Shown here: piece by piece, positions 22,214 through 33,500 of the stretch | How positions within the stretch are numbered: position 1 is the first letter of the stretch | Layout: every line of letters starts with the position of its first letter | The notes under the pieces: model-generated | What the model was told of the DNA's origin: nothing | Seen by the model: the letters and a program-made list of their open reading frames with translations, nothing else | The model's database searches: none | Source of the DNA: Candidatus Methylopumilus sp. | GTDB lineage: Bacteria; Pseudomonadota; Gammaproteobacteria; Burkholderiales; Burkholderiaceae_B | DNA: 52,028 nt | NCBI GenBank assembly: GCA_021738045.1 | Contig: JAIPCU010000004.1 | Location: 1 to 52,028, forward strand | Direction of reading: 5' to 3' | Translations under genes and position numbers: made by a program

Positions 22214-25200
22214 ATGAGCACTCTTGCGGCGATTCAACATGGCGCTGTGCTGCCCAGTCAAGCCGTTGAACTTCAAAATTTGTCTAATGCGTTACTGAGA
22301 GTCCACTCAGAGACGCCCGTCATTTTTATCGATAGCCAGGGCACCGAAAACCATTCGAGTTACGGCCACTTGGTCGAATCAGCCAAGCGTATGGCGAACG
22401 GACTGCGAGCGCAGGGCTTAAAGCCCGGCGACAAGGTGTTGCTACAGTTGGCGTTGAGTGAAGATATTTTGCCGCTGTTTTGGGGTTGTCTGTTTGCTGG
22501 CCTTGCACCCATCGTCGTCCCGATTCCCGTCAGCTACAACCTCGCGAGCCGTGCGCTCGAACAACTGGATCACATCTGGAAGCTACTTGGGCGCCCGCTT
22601 ATTTGTACGACTGCAGCGCTTGAACCCGCTCTGAGAGGTTCGACTTGTCTGCCTGAATTTCAGCAGGCGCGCCTCGCGAGTCTTGAAAATCTCCGTCAAC
22701 AGGAACCGATCGAGAGCGTGCATCAAGCTAAGTTTGACGACGTCGCCTTCTATGTTCTGTCATCGGGTAGCACCGGCCTTTCAAAAGCTGTTGAACTGAC
22801 TCACGGCAATCTTTTATCCCGTGGAATCGGCACAAATATACTTTGCGGCAACAAGCAAAGCGATGTCATTCTAAGCTGGTTGCCCTTTGATCACATTGGT
22901 AATATTTCTGCTTATCACATCAGCCCGGTTTTAGAAGGTAGCAAGCTGGTCTACGCGCAAAAAGAATTTGTGTTGGCGCGCCCGTTGCGCTGGCTCGACC
23001 TTATTCATCAGCATCGCGTCACCCATGGCTGGGCACCTAATTTCGCCTTTGCTTTGATTAGTAAAGCGCTCAAGGCGCAGCACGACGCTCACTGGGATTT
23101 ATCGTGCGTCAAAGGCCTGTTAAGTGCGGGCGAACTGATCGCCTATTCGACTGTGACCGAATTTCTCGAGGTCACTCGCCCCTTCGGCCTGCGCTCTGAC
23201 AGTTTGATCTCGGCGTTTGGCATGGCTGAGACTTGCTCAGGAGTGACTTATCACTTGCCGGCCGCGGGTGAATCAATCAAGTTTGTGCATATTGACCGTC
23301 ATCATATTAGCGGCGCGATCCGACACGTTTCTCCCGAGGATCCTGCCTGCATCTCGTTTGCGAGTTTGGGTCCGGTGATTGCAGGGATGTCAATGCGCAT
23401 CGTTGACGAGCATAACCAAGTGGTGAGCGAAGATACGGCGGGTAGGTTTCAACTTCGGGGCGCTGGGTTAATGCCGGGTTATTTTCAAAACCCCCAGGCC
23501 AACCAAGCCTTTGTGCAAGACGGCTGGTTTGATACAGGCGACGCCGCGTTCATTACTCAAGGCGAACTGGTGATGCTGGGCCGCGTTGGGATGGGCATTA
23601 TCGTCAACGGCGCCAATCTTTCAAACACCGAAATCGAATCGGCGGCCGAACAAATTGAGGGCGTAGAGCCTTCGTTCACGGCCGCGTGCGCTGCGTTTGC
23701 GCCTGGTACCGACCGTTTGCACCTTGTGGTGTTTTTTCATACTAAACAAACTGATGACAAAGCGCTGGCTGATCTCATCAAACAGATTCAGTCCAAGCTC
23801 ACTCAACATGTCGGTATCAAAGCTGATTTCCTGATCCCGCTTGATGCCGATGCAATCCCTAAAACTGCAATCGGTAAGATTCAACACAAACAACTCACCG
23901 CGCGTTTTCAACAAGGCGAATTCACAGCTGTCATCGCTCGCGTAGAGGCCTTGCGTGCTCAGTACCAAGAGGCGCCGAGCGCCTCGGCACTTCCTGCCTC
24001 AGAAATCGAACAACAAATCGCATCTATTTGGCAAGAGGTTCTGGGCCTATCGCAGATTGGCGTTCAAGACAACTTCTTTGAACTGGGCGGTGATTCTTTA
24101 TCTTTGGTGCAGTCGCACGAACGACTCATGGAGGTCTTCGGTCCAAGTTTGACGCTAGTTGATTTGTTCACCGCGCCTACGATTGAAATGCTGGCCAAAC
24201 AGCTGTCTGGGGGCAGCACCAAAGAAAGCCCCACAGAAAGGGGTCAGGCACGCGCAAACGCGCGTTACGCCCATCAGGCTGCGGGCGCGTCTAGGGATGT
24301 AGCAGTCATCGGCATGGCCTGTCGGTTTCCGGGCGCCGACGATATCGAAACGTTCTGGAAAAACCTAGCCAATGGTGTTGAGTCAATCACCTTTTTTGAC
24401 GACAAAGATCTCATTAAAAGCGGATTTTCACCTGAAGTCTTTGATCGACCCGATTATGTAAAAGCGAGCCCGTTAATCTCGGATGCGCGAGGCTTTGACG
24501 CCGAGTTTTTTGGTTACTCGGCGCGCGATGCTGAACTGATGGACCCGCAGCAGCGCTTGTTTCTTGAGTGTTCGTGGGAGGCGTTTGAGGTGGCCGGCTA
24601 CGATCCAACCACTTACCCTGGTGTGACGGGCGTGTACGCCGGTGCAGCAATGAACACCTATCTGCTCAACAACGTCCTTCCGAATCGCAGCACGCTCGAT
24701 TCACAAGACGATCTAAATGTTGCGACCCTCGACTCGATGGGTGGCTTCATGTTGATGGTCGCTAACGATAAAGACTATCTCACCACTCGAGTCTCTTACA
24801 AACTGAATTTAGGCGGACCCAGCATTAACGTACAGACAGCCTGTTCGACCGGACTTGTCACGGTGCACATGGCTTGTCAGTCATTGTTATCGGGCGAAAC
24901 CGATCTGTTTTTAACAGGCGGTGCGTCGGTGCAGTCCCCTGAACATGCGGGGCATCTCTATCAACCTGGCATGATTGTCACGCCTGATGGGCACGTTCGA
25001 TCATTTGACGAGCAAGCCCGCGGAACAATCTTTGGCAGCGGAGTCGGTGCCATCCTGCTGAAAAGGTTAGATGACGCGGTGCGCGACGGCGATCATATCT
25101 TTGCCGTTGTAAAAGGCTCTGCAGTCAATAACGACGCGGGCGCCAAAGTCGGCTACATGGCGCCGAGTAGTGATGGTCAAGCGGTTGCCGTGGCTGAAGC

Positions 25201-28200
25201 GATTGCCGTCGCCAATGTGTTACCCGAAACGATTGGCTTTGTTGAGGCGCACGGCACAGGCACCGAGATCGGCGACCCAATTGAACACGATGGCTTGGCA
25301 CAAGTGTTTCGCACGCAAACGCAGGCCACGGGCTTTTGCGCCTTGGGCTCAGTGAAAACGAACGTCGGACACCTACAAATTACCTCAGGCACTGCGGGGT
25401 TTATCAAAACTGCATTGGCCTTACACCACAAACTGATCCCGCCCCTTCTGAACTTTACAACGCCGAATCCGGCCTTGAAACTCGAGCAGAGTCCGTTTTT
25501 TATCAATACCGAAGCCTGTGAATGGAAGACCAGGGGCACGCCGCGACGAGCAGGTGTGAATTCGCTGGGCATCGGTGGCACAAACGCGCATGCCATTTTA
25601 GAAGAAGCCCCAGAAGTCATCAGAGTGGCGAACGTAACAAAACGCCCTGCGCATGTGCTGATGCTGACTGCCCGAAACGAAGTCGCTGTGCGTCAATACG
25701 CTGGGCGTTTTGCGCGTTATTTCACTGAGCACCCAACGGCGAATTTGGCCGACGTCTGTTTTACCGCGAACACCGGACGTAAGATTTTTGACCATCGCGT
25801 TGCCGTTGTTGGCAGCAACACCGAGGATTTCATCGCTCAGTTAACAGCGATTGAAAATAGTCAACCTTGCGTGACTGCTTTTGAACACAACTCGAAGACT
25901 GCGGCAAAAAACAAAATTGGATTTTTGTTCACCGGGCAAGGCTCTCAATATCCTGATATGGGACGCGCGTTATTTGACAGCGAGCCCGTATTTCGTGAAC
26001 AGCTAAACATTTGCGCCGAGTTGTTTGCGCCCTTGCTTGAACAACCCTTGCTTGACGTGATGTTTCACCACTCGACGGGTGAGGCGCTCATCCATCAAAC
26101 TGGCTACGCTCAGCCAGCGTTGTTCTCGATTGAGTATGCGTTAGCCAAATTATGGCAAACACTTGGCGTGACGCCCGATGTAGTGATGGGTCATAGCCTT
26201 GGCGAATATGCTGCGGCCTGTATCGCGGGAGTCATGAGCCTTCCAGATGCTGTGCGTCTTGTGGCGAGCCGTGCAACCCTGATGCAAGCGCTTGAGCAAT
26301 CTGGCGAAATGTGGGCGGTGTTTGCTGGTGCCTCAACAGTTCGGCCTTTGCTTGCCGCGGCTGGTAAAGATGTGTCAATTGCTGCTGAGAACAGCCCAGA
26401 AAATACCGTGCTATCTGGCTGCAGCGAACCTCTGGCTCAGATAGTCAAACAGCTGACCGAGCTTGGGATTCGTACCCAAAAACTCAATACCTCCCATGCG
26501 TTTCATTCGAGACTCATGGAGCCCATGCTCGACGCCTTCGAGAAGGTTGCAGCGAGTATTGAGTTTCATACGCCGAGCATCACCTTAATCTCGAACTTAA
26601 CGGGCACTGCCGCCTCAGATGAGGTCACTATGCCTCAGTACTGGCGGCGACACATCCGTCAGTCAGTGAAATTTCGGGCTGGTATCGAGCACATGGCTTC
26701 ACTCGGCTGCTCAGTGTTTGTAGAGATTGGACCCCGACCCACGCTGACCGGACTCGGCACGCAGTGCCTGAGTGATACACCGCTTTGGCTGACAAGCATG
26801 AAGCCCAGCGAAGACAATTGGACGACGCTGCTCAACAGCCTGGCACAGTTAGCAGTTCTTGGGCGGGCCGATTTAAAAGGACTAGACCTTGGGCAACAGC
26901 GTTTACGCTTGCCTCTCCCGACTTATCCTTTTCAACATGTTCGTTACTGGATCGAGCGGCCTAGTTCGCAACAAACAGTCGCTGGTCAAACGCACGCGCA
27001 AAGTTTACTCGGCCGTAAGTTGAGTATGCCTACCCTTGCCAGCACGATCTTTGAGAATAACTTTAACGTCGAAAGTTGGCCCTTTCTTAAAGACCATCTC
27101 ATCCACGGCGAGACAGTTGCCTCGGGCGCCTGTCATGTCACCATGCTGCTCGATGCTGCGAGAGACCTACTAAAAGACAAACCTTTTGCGCTGAATAATA
27201 TCCACTTTCCTGAGCCGCTCGTGATTGAACAGGGGCAAACGCGCACGGTACAAGTGATCGTCGGAAATAGTGTTCAAGGTTCTCGTGAAGCCCAGTTAAT
27301 TAGTTTTGAATCAAACGCCTCGAACGATTCTCTTGTTGCGAATCAACATGCTCAAGCCGATATCGTCGAGACAGCGGCACCATTGCTTGAAAAAGTCGCG
27401 ATCGCGGATCTGCGCTCTAAGCTGTCCCAAACCGTTAATGTCGAAGGTTTTTTGCAAGAACTTGCAGAAAGAAAGATTGGACTCGGACCCAGTTACCGCT
27501 GGGTGAAAAGCATTCAACGCAATGACCGGGAAGCGCTCGGCGTCATGACCGAGCCAACGACTCGGTCTGGACTGTCAGCCCAACAACGGCATCCTGGCAT
27601 GCTTGATGCAGGTTTTACGTTACTTTTGGCAATGGGTATGCATCAGTCAGCAACCACATGGTTGCCCTTTGCGATCGAATCCGTTCGTGTACTGACCCAA
27701 AGTCGAGAGGTACCAACTTACGCCTACTTAGCGCTTCGAGATGGCAGTAATAACGAACACGCTATCGCAGATGTCAAACTCTGCGATGCGGCTGGAAACG
27801 TCTTGATCGAATTGAGCGGTCTGCAAGCGCGTCAAGCTGACTTGAGCGCACTGAACCGGAGCGCACAGCGCCGAGTCGCCGCACTGACCCATGAAATTGT
27901 CTGGGATCCGATCGATCTGAAGGCGCTGACAAATCTTGATGCAGCTAGCAAGGCACCGTGGCTCGTGTTTGCAGACCACAAGGGTGTTGGTCAACGACTT
28001 GTTCAACGCCTAGAAGCGTCAGGACAAGCATGTATTGTGGTTCAGGCACAAGGCGATGCAATCATTCAAGCAAGTCGCCCCGTGCATACGATTGATTCGC
28101 ACGATGCCCACGCCATGACAGCGTTAATTAAGTCACTTGGCGTCAATCCGAGTCTCGCAGGCGTCGTGAACCTATGGCCCTTGAACGCGTCGAGCCATGC

Positions 28201-29797
28201 CCCTGCTGACAGTAACGATATTCAACAGCAAATTGCATCGAGTGCCAGTGCCCTGCATCTGATTCAAGCTTGCATCAGCCTAAATGTCTCGGTGCATCAT
28301 CGTTTTTGCCTAGTCACCGAGCGCGCGCAGTCGTTGGCGGGTGACACCTTGCCCTTGAATATGGCTCAATCAGTGGTGTGGGGCATTGGCATGACCGCGA
28401 CGCTTGAGCATCCTGAATTGAAGACGACCTGCATTGATCTACCATCGCTTGAGGTTGAGGGCGCCGTCGAGCACCTTTGGCATGCCATGTACCTTAAGCA
28501 AGATGAGTGGCGACTTGCATACAGAGGTAATCAAGGGTTCGCCGCCCGCATGAGCCGTACGCGTGAAGCCAGTACCGTCGAGCAAACTGCCCTCACGCTG
28601 TCTGAGCAAGTGACTTATGTTGTCACGGGTGCCACCGGTGGGCTCGGGCTCGCCACAGCGTCTTGGTTGGTTGAACACGGTGCGCGTCATCTGCTGTTAC
28701 TTAGCCGCAATCCGCTGTCGGCTGACGCCCAACACTCGATCAATTTACTGGCCGAACAGGGTGCATTGATTGCACATCAGATGGTCGACGTTGCCGATCG
28801 GGAGGCATTGAAACACGTTCTGCAGGCGACTCAAAATGAAGGGGCTCGTAAATTAGGCATTGTTCACTGTGCGGGAGTGCTAGACGACCATCTACTCATT
28901 GATCTCGAGTGGAAACATTTTGAATCCTCCAACGCTTCAAAAGTACTCGGCACGCTGAACCTGCACGAACTGACGCAAGAGTTTGAGCTTGACTGTTTTA
29001 TCATGTTCTCGTCTGCCGCATCGCTTTTGGGTAATCGCGGCCAAGCAAACTACGCCGCAGCGAATTGCTTTATGGACGCAATGGCACAGCAACGACGGCT
29101 GGCGGGTCTGCCCGCGCTCAGCATTAACTGGGGGCCTTGGGGCGCAGTGGGGATGGCTCAGTCTGACTCTCGCATTACCAAACAACTAGCGGCGCAAGGA
29201 TTGATTGCCCTAGAGCCGCCGTTGGCTTTTCAGGCGTTGAAAGCCTGTTGGCTTGGTGAGCGAACACAAGTTGGCGTCATTGACTGCCAATGGGAGCAGT
29301 ACCTTCAGTCAGCTGATCATCTTCAATCATTTTTGAGTCAGGTGGTGACCCGTCCGCTCGGCTCACCCAAAGAGCAACAACAGAAAGACGCTCAGCTGGT
29401 GCTCATTGAGCAGCTCAGTGCGGCAACGTCTGCGCTGCGTCTAAAGCTTTTGACCAATCTAGTCGATACACAGGTCCGTAAAATTCTAGGCTTACCAGAA
29501 ACAATGCCGGTGCCTCAGGACCAACCTCTGACCGATCAAGGCTTTGACTCTTTGATGGCAGTGCAATTGACCAATGCAGTCGGCCGATTGCTCGGGCAAC
29601 GCTTGCCGGTTAGTCTGGTGTTTAATTACCCCTCGCCCAAAGCACTCTCTCAGCACCTGTTTGAGTTAGTCAATACTCAACTGGTCAAAAATGAGAACGG
29701 TGATGGGGAGTCTTCTGTCAAAATTGCGTCGGCAAACTCGAGCGATCAAGCACGTTCTTTACTCGATGATCTCGACAAGCTGCTTGAGCAAACATGA
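22214..29797 (+). CDS. Type I PKS: acid-ligase loading module plus KS-AT-DH-KR-ACP
   Basis: About 2527 residues. Domains in order (approximate): an AMP-dependent ligase (1-580, SSGSTGLSKAVELTHGN and SWLPFDHI) that activates a starter acid; ACP1 (Ser628 in GGDSL); KS (690-1115, Cys877 in QTACSTG, with both HGTGT and NVGH histidines); AT (1235-1550, Ser1328 in GHSLGEY, with HAFHS indicating malonyl-CoA); DH (1600-1880, His1628 in HLIHG, Asp in HPGMLDA); KR (2130-2310, TGATGGLGL, LDD motif, Tyr2280); ACP2 (Ser2446). It should load an acid and extend it once to a trans-enoyl product. The C-terminal tail LLDDLDKLLEQT looks like a docking element. A TTG at 22199 is an alternative start; neither start has a clear ribosome binding site. 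Confidence 0.93.
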   Translation: MSTLAAIQHGAVLPSQAVELQNLSNALLRVHSETPVIFIDSQGTENHSSYGHLVESAKRMANGLRAQGLKPGDKVLLQLALSEDILPLFWGCLFAGLAPIVVPIPVSYNLASRALEQLDHIWKLLGRPLICTTAALEPALRGSTCLPEFQQARLASLENLRQQEPIESVHQAKFDDVAFYVLSSGSTGLSKAVELTHGNLLSRGIGTNILCGNKQSDVILSWLPFDHIGNISAYHISPVLEGSKLVYAQKEFVLARPLRWLDLIHQHRVTHGWAPNFAFALISKALKAQHDAHWDLSCVKGLLSAGELIAYSTVTEFLEVTRPFGLRSDSLISAFGMAETCSGVTYHLPAAGESIKFVHIDRHHISGAIRHVSPEDPACISFASLGPVIAGMSMRIVDEHNQVVSEDTAGRFQLRGAGLMPGYFQNPQANQAFVQDGWFDTGDAAFITQGELVMLGRVGMGIIVNGANLSNTEIESAAEQIEGVEPSFTAACAAFAPGTDRLHLVVFFHTKQTDDKALADLIKQIQSKLTQHVGIKADFLIPLDADAIPKTAIGKIQHKQLTARFQQGEFTAVIARVEALRAQYQEAPSASALPASEIEQQIASIWQEVLGLSQIGVQDNFFELGGDSLSLVQSHERLMEVFGPSLTLVDLFTAPTIEMLAKQLSGGSTKESPTERGQARANARYAHQAAGASRDVAVIGMACRFPGADDIETFWKNLANGVESITFFDDKDLIKSGFSPEVFDRPDYVKASPLISDARGFDAEFFGYSARDAELMDPQQRLFLECSWEAFEVAGYDPTTYPGVTGVYAGAAMNTYLLNNVLPNRSTLDSQDDLNVATLDSMGGFMLMVANDKDYLTTRVSYKLNLGGPSINVQTACSTGLVTVHMACQSLLSGETDLFLTGGASVQSPEHAGHLYQPGMIVTPDGHVRSFDEQARGTIFGSGVGAILLKRLDDAVRDGDHIFAVVKGSAVNNDAGAKVGYMAPSSDGQAVAVAEAIAVANVLPETIGFVEAHGTGTEIGDPIEHDGLAQVFRTQTQATGFCALGSVKTNVGHLQITSGTAGFIKTALALHHKLIPPLLNFTTPNPALKLEQSPFFINTEACEWKTRGTPRRAGVNSLGIGGTNAHAILEEAPEVIRVANVTKRPAHVLMLTARNEVAVRQYAGRFARYFTEHPTANLADVCFTANTGRKIFDHRVAVVGSNTEDFIAQLTAIENSQPCVTAFEHNSKTAAKNKIGFLFTGQGSQYPDMGRALFDSEPVFREQLNICAELFAPLLEQPLLDVMFHHSTGEALIHQTGYAQPALFSIEYALAKLWQTLGVTPDVVMGHSLGEYAAACIAGVMSLPDAVRLVASRATLMQALEQSGEMWAVFAGASTVRPLLAAAGKDVSIAAENSPENTVLSGCSEPLAQIVKQLTELGIRTQKLNTSHAFHSRLMEPMLDAFEKVAASIEFHTPSITLISNLTGTAASDEVTMPQYWRRHIRQSVKFRAGIEHMASLGCSVFVEIGPRPTLTGLGTQCLSDTPLWLTSMKPSEDNWTTLLNSLAQLAVLGRADLKGLDLGQQRLRLPLPTYPFQHVRYWIERPSSQQTVAGQTHAQSLLGRKLSMPTLASTIFENNFNVESWPFLKDHLIHGETVASGACHVTMLLDAARDLLKDKPFALNNIHFPEPLVIEQGQTRTVQVIVGNSVQGSREAQLISFESNASNDSLVANQHAQADIVETAAPLLEKVAIADLRSKLSQTVNVEGFLQELAERKIGLGPSYRWVKSIQRNDREALGVMTEPTTRSGLSAQQRHPGMLDAGFTLLLAMGMHQSATTWLPFAIESVRVLTQSREVPTYAYLALRDGSNNEHAIADVKLCDAAGNVLIELSGLQARQADLSALNRSAQRRVAALTHEIVWDPIDLKALTNLDAASKAPWLVFADHKGVGQRLVQRLEASGQACIVVQAQGDAIIQASRPVHTIDSHDAHAMTALIKSLGVNPSLAGVVNLWPLNASSHAPADSNDIQQQIASSASALHLIQACISLNVSVHHRFCLVTERAQSLAGDTLPLNMAQSVVWGIGMTATLEHPELKTTCIDLPSLEVEGAVEHLWHAMYLKQDEWRLAYRGNQGFAARMSRTREASTVEQTALTLSEQVTYVVTGATGGLGLATASWLVEHGARHLLLLSRNPLSADAQHSINLLAEQGALIAHQMVDVADREALKHVLQATQNEGARKLGIVHCAGVLDDHLLIDLEWKHFESSNASKVLGTLNLHELTQEFELDCFIMFSSAASLLGNRGQANYAAANCFMDAMAQQRRLAGLPALSINWGPWGAVGMAQSDSRITKQLAAQGLIALEPPLAFQALKACWLGERTQVGVIDCQWEQYLQSADHLQSFLSQVVTRPLGSPKEQQQKDAQLVLIEQLSAATSALRLKLLTNLVDTQVRKILGLPETMPVPQDQPLTDQGFDSLMAVQLTNAVGRLLGQRLPVSLVFNYPSPKALSQHLFELVNTQLVKNENGDGESSVKIASANSSDQARSLLDDLDKLLEQT

Positions 29798-30573
29798 GCA
29801 CAAAATTCAATCAGTGGGTCACTTGCCCTTACCCTCAACCGGATGCCACGTTGCGCTTATTCTGCCTGCCCTTTGCCGGCGGCGGCGCATCGATCTACCG
29901 GAGTTGGGGCAAGCTGTTGGGCCCATCGATTGAGGTGTGCCCAATTCAATTGCCCGGCAGAGAGAACCGCTTTAGCGAACCCGCGTTTAAAAATGCTCAG
30001 GCTCTCGCGCAGGCACTTGCCAATCAACTGCAACTGTATTCGAACAAGCCTTTTGCCATCTATGGTCACAGCATGGGTGCGCTGCTCGCCTTTGAACTAA
30101 CGCGCGCTCTGCAGGCTAACGGCCTGGAGATGCCGGAGGTCCTGATGCTCGGCGCACATCGTGCCGCCCATCTGCCCCGCACCCGAGAGACCCTCTATAC
30201 CTTAGACGACAAAACATTTATTGAACGCCTACAACGGTTTGGTGGCTTTCCTGAAGAGGTACTGGCGAGCGAAGAGCTATTGCAATTTCTACTGCCAACA
30301 TTGAAGGCAGACTTTACATTGTGCGACACCTACACCCATACAGACGACTTGGCGCTGAACTGCCCCATTCATGTGTTTGCTGGCGACTCGGATCCTGAGG
30401 CACCGCCCGCAGTCATGGATTCTTGGCGTCAACACTCTAGTGTCGAAACGCAGATGCATGTTTTTCAAGCCGGTCATTTTTTTATTCGTACCGATCTTGA
30501 GAAAGTCATTCAAACGTTGAAAACTATCCCACAGTTTTCGCTCGCTAACCTGACCGGCAGCGAGCATGTCTAA
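29794..30573 (+). CDS. Type II thioesterase of the PKS/NRPS assembly line
   Basis: A 259-residue alpha/beta hydrolase with the opening CLPFAGGGASIYRSWG, typical of stand-alone TEII enzymes. The nucleophile Ser93 is in YGHSMGALLAFEL, the acid is in the VFAGDSDPEA loop and the His in AGHFFI. Type II thioesterases remove stalled or wrong acyl groups from carrier proteins and so keep the assembly line working. The start overlaps the upstream PKS stop in ATGA, and its end overlaps the next PKS gene by eight bases, so all three are coupled. It is not the chain-releasing thioesterase, which would be fused to the last NRPS module outside the window. Confidence 0.95.
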   Translation: MSTKFNQWVTCPYPQPDATLRLFCLPFAGGGASIYRSWGKLLGPSIEVCPIQLPGRENRFSEPAFKNAQALAQALANQLQLYSNKPFAIYGHSMGALLAFELTRALQANGLEMPEVLMLGAHRAAHLPRTRETLYTLDDKTFIERLQRFGGFPEEVLASEELLQFLLPTLKADFTLCDTYTHTDDLALNCPIHVFAGDSDPEAPPAVMDSWRQHSSVETQMHVFQAGHFFIRTDLEKVIQTLKTIPQFSLANLTGSEHV

Positions 30574-33500
30574 AGAACAATCTGCTGGGCAAGACCCGCT
30601 TTCAGCGCGCGAAGAGTCCTATCGCCAGGCTTTACAAAAAGCGACCCAGACGATTCGGCAGTTGCTTGCAGAGAATGCCGCCTTGCAAAAAAAAGAGCCA
30701 ATCGCGATCATCGGGATGGCTTGTCGTTTTCCTGCGGGTGCCAATAGTCCAGAGCAATACTGGAACTTATTAGATCAAGGCGTTGACGGCGTCACCGAAG
30801 CGCCGGAGACGCGCTGGAAGATCTCAGATTATCTATCGAGCGACAAGCTTGCCCCCGGAAAAATGTACACAGCGCGGGGCGGTTTTATCGATCAGCCAGT
30901 GGATGAGTTTGACGCTCGCTTCTTTGGCATATCGCCTAGAGAGGCGAACGGCCTAGACCCACAGCAACGACTTCTTCTTGAGGTGAGCTGGGAAGCTCTT
31001 GAAGATGCTGGCATATTGCCTGCAACACTGAAACATAGCCGTACCGGTGTCTATGTTGGGCTCTCGGGCGATGACTACGCGCGCTGTCACAGACACTCGG
31101 GCGCACCCCACACGATTGACGCTTACTCATTAACCGGAACGACACCAAGCACTGCAGCCGGCAGAATTTCTTACACCTTGGGCCTTCAAGGCCCAAGCAT
31201 GGCGCTCGACACAGCCTGCTCTTCATCACTGGTCGCCCTCCACTTGGCGACTCGAAGCCTGCGAAGCGGTGAAACCGATATGGCTTTGGTCGGCGGAGTC
31301 AACTTAATCCTGTCACCAGAAAACCACATCGCCTTTTCCAAACTTCAGGCAATATCGCCTGATGGTCAGTGTCGCAGCTTCGACGCGAAAGCTAACGGCT
31401 ACGTGCGCAGTGAAGGGTGTGCCATGGTGCTGCTCAAACGTGAGTCAGATGCCCTACGCGATGGTGACAAGGTGCTAGCAGTTATTCGCGGCACTGCAAT
31501 TAATCAAGATGGTAAGACGAACGGCTTGGCCGCGCCAAACGGACAAGCGCAACAAGCAGTCATACAGGAAGCATTTAAAGATGCTGGCGTGACGCCTGCC
31601 CAAATTGAGTACCTCGAAGCGCACGGCACCGGCACATTACTGGGCGATCCAATTGAACTTGAGGCCATTGGGCAGGTCATGAGTGGGCATCGTGATAGCC
31701 GCCTGCCCGTTGGCTCGTCAAAGTCCAACATCGGTCACATGGAGCCGGTTGCTGGCCTCGGTGGCTTAATTAAAATCGTCTTGTCACTGCAACACGATTC
31801 GATACCCGCCAACTTACATTTCAATCAAGCCAATCCGCATGTTGACTGGACTGAATTACCGCTGGATATCGTGGATCAGCCTCGCGACTGGCCTAAACAT
31901 TCCAGTGCCCGGATTGCGAGTTTAAGTTCCTTTGGCTTTAGTGGTACCAATGCGCACGTCGTGATCTCTGATTCGACCGAGACTAGAGCGCTTTCGCCAG
32001 ACGCGCAGACGCCTTCAGTTCCAACAGCAGAACGACCTCTTCACGTGTTGAGTTTGAGCGCGCTGAATGAAAAAAGCCTCGAGACCTTGGCTCGTGCCTA
32101 TCTACAAAAGCTTGAGCACTTAGCCACTCACCTGTTGGCAGATTTATGTTTTTCGGCGAACACCACCCGCACTGCTTTTGGTCAGAGGATGGCACTCGTT
32201 GCCTCTGATCGTGACAGTTTGATGCAGGGGCTGCAACGTTTTCTGGCTAAAGCCACCACGCCGAATCTGCATTGCGGCCAACTAGACTTAAAGACAGCCT
32301 CGCACCGTATGGCTTGGCTCATGACCGGACAAGGGTCGCAGTATGCCGGAATGGGCGCTGAACTCTATGGCCGCGAGCCAGCCTTCACAAAAGCGATTGA
32401 TCGCTGTGCCGTGCAGCTAGACTCATATTTGGATGCCCCGCTCACGACGGTGTTGTTTGACACCAATTACGCCAAGCTCAACCAAACCGGTTATACGCAG
32501 CCCGCGCTCTTTGCGCTCGAGTACGCTTTGGCGCAAACTTGGCTCTCTTGGGGCATACAACCCGACCTGCTGGCTGGGCACAGTGTGGGCGAATATGTTG
32601 CGGCTTGCCTGGCCGGTGTGTTTAGCCTAGAAGATGGTTTAAAGCTAATTGTTGCGCGTGCAAGCTTGATGCAAGCTCTGCCTGCGGGCGGCACGATGGC
32701 TGCGATCTTTGCCGACGAGTCAACAGTTCTTAGCGCCTTGACTCTGCTAGATCTACATCAAGACTGCGACATTGCTGCAATCAATAGTTCGAGTGAAACC
32801 GTGATTGCAGGTCGTCAAGCTGCCGTTACAAAACTGATTAGTCACTTTCAAGCAGGCAAGATTCAAACGCGTGAGCTTAAAGTTTCACACGCCTTTCACT
32901 CGACTCTGATGGAACCCATCCTGAAAGAGTTTGAGGCTGTGGCGCAAGACGTAGCATTTAAGCCTGCAACCATACCGCTCATTTCGAATGTGACTGGCAA
33001 ACTCGCGGGCACTGAAATTCTTACCCCCGCTTACTGGGCTTCTCATATTCGCTTACCTGTTCGCTTTGCTGAGACGCTCAAAGCGCTGCGTGAGCAAGGT
33101 GCTAGAAATTTCCTTGAAATTGGGCCTCATCCTGTGCTGACCAGCATGGCAAAAGGTCAGCTTCAAGCTGACGAAGACGCATACTTTGCGTCAAGCCTGC
33201 AAAAAGGACGCTCGGCTTGGGAGACGATGACAAACAGCTTAGCGGGGCTATCTGTTCAAGGCGTGTCGGTTGACTGGGACGGCTTCGATCGGCCCTTTAA
33301 CCGCTCGCGGCAGTCTGTACCGACCTATCCATTTGATCGTCAGCGCTACTGGAGCGATGATGGTGAAGCCTTTGCCAAGCAACAGAGCATGGCCGATGTG
33401 CGGCCTACCAGCGATACCGTTGCGCCCCTTTTCTACCAAACTGTCTGGAAATCCCTACCCAGAACGCAGCCTCAAACGAGCTCTGCACAGAGCAAGGTCG

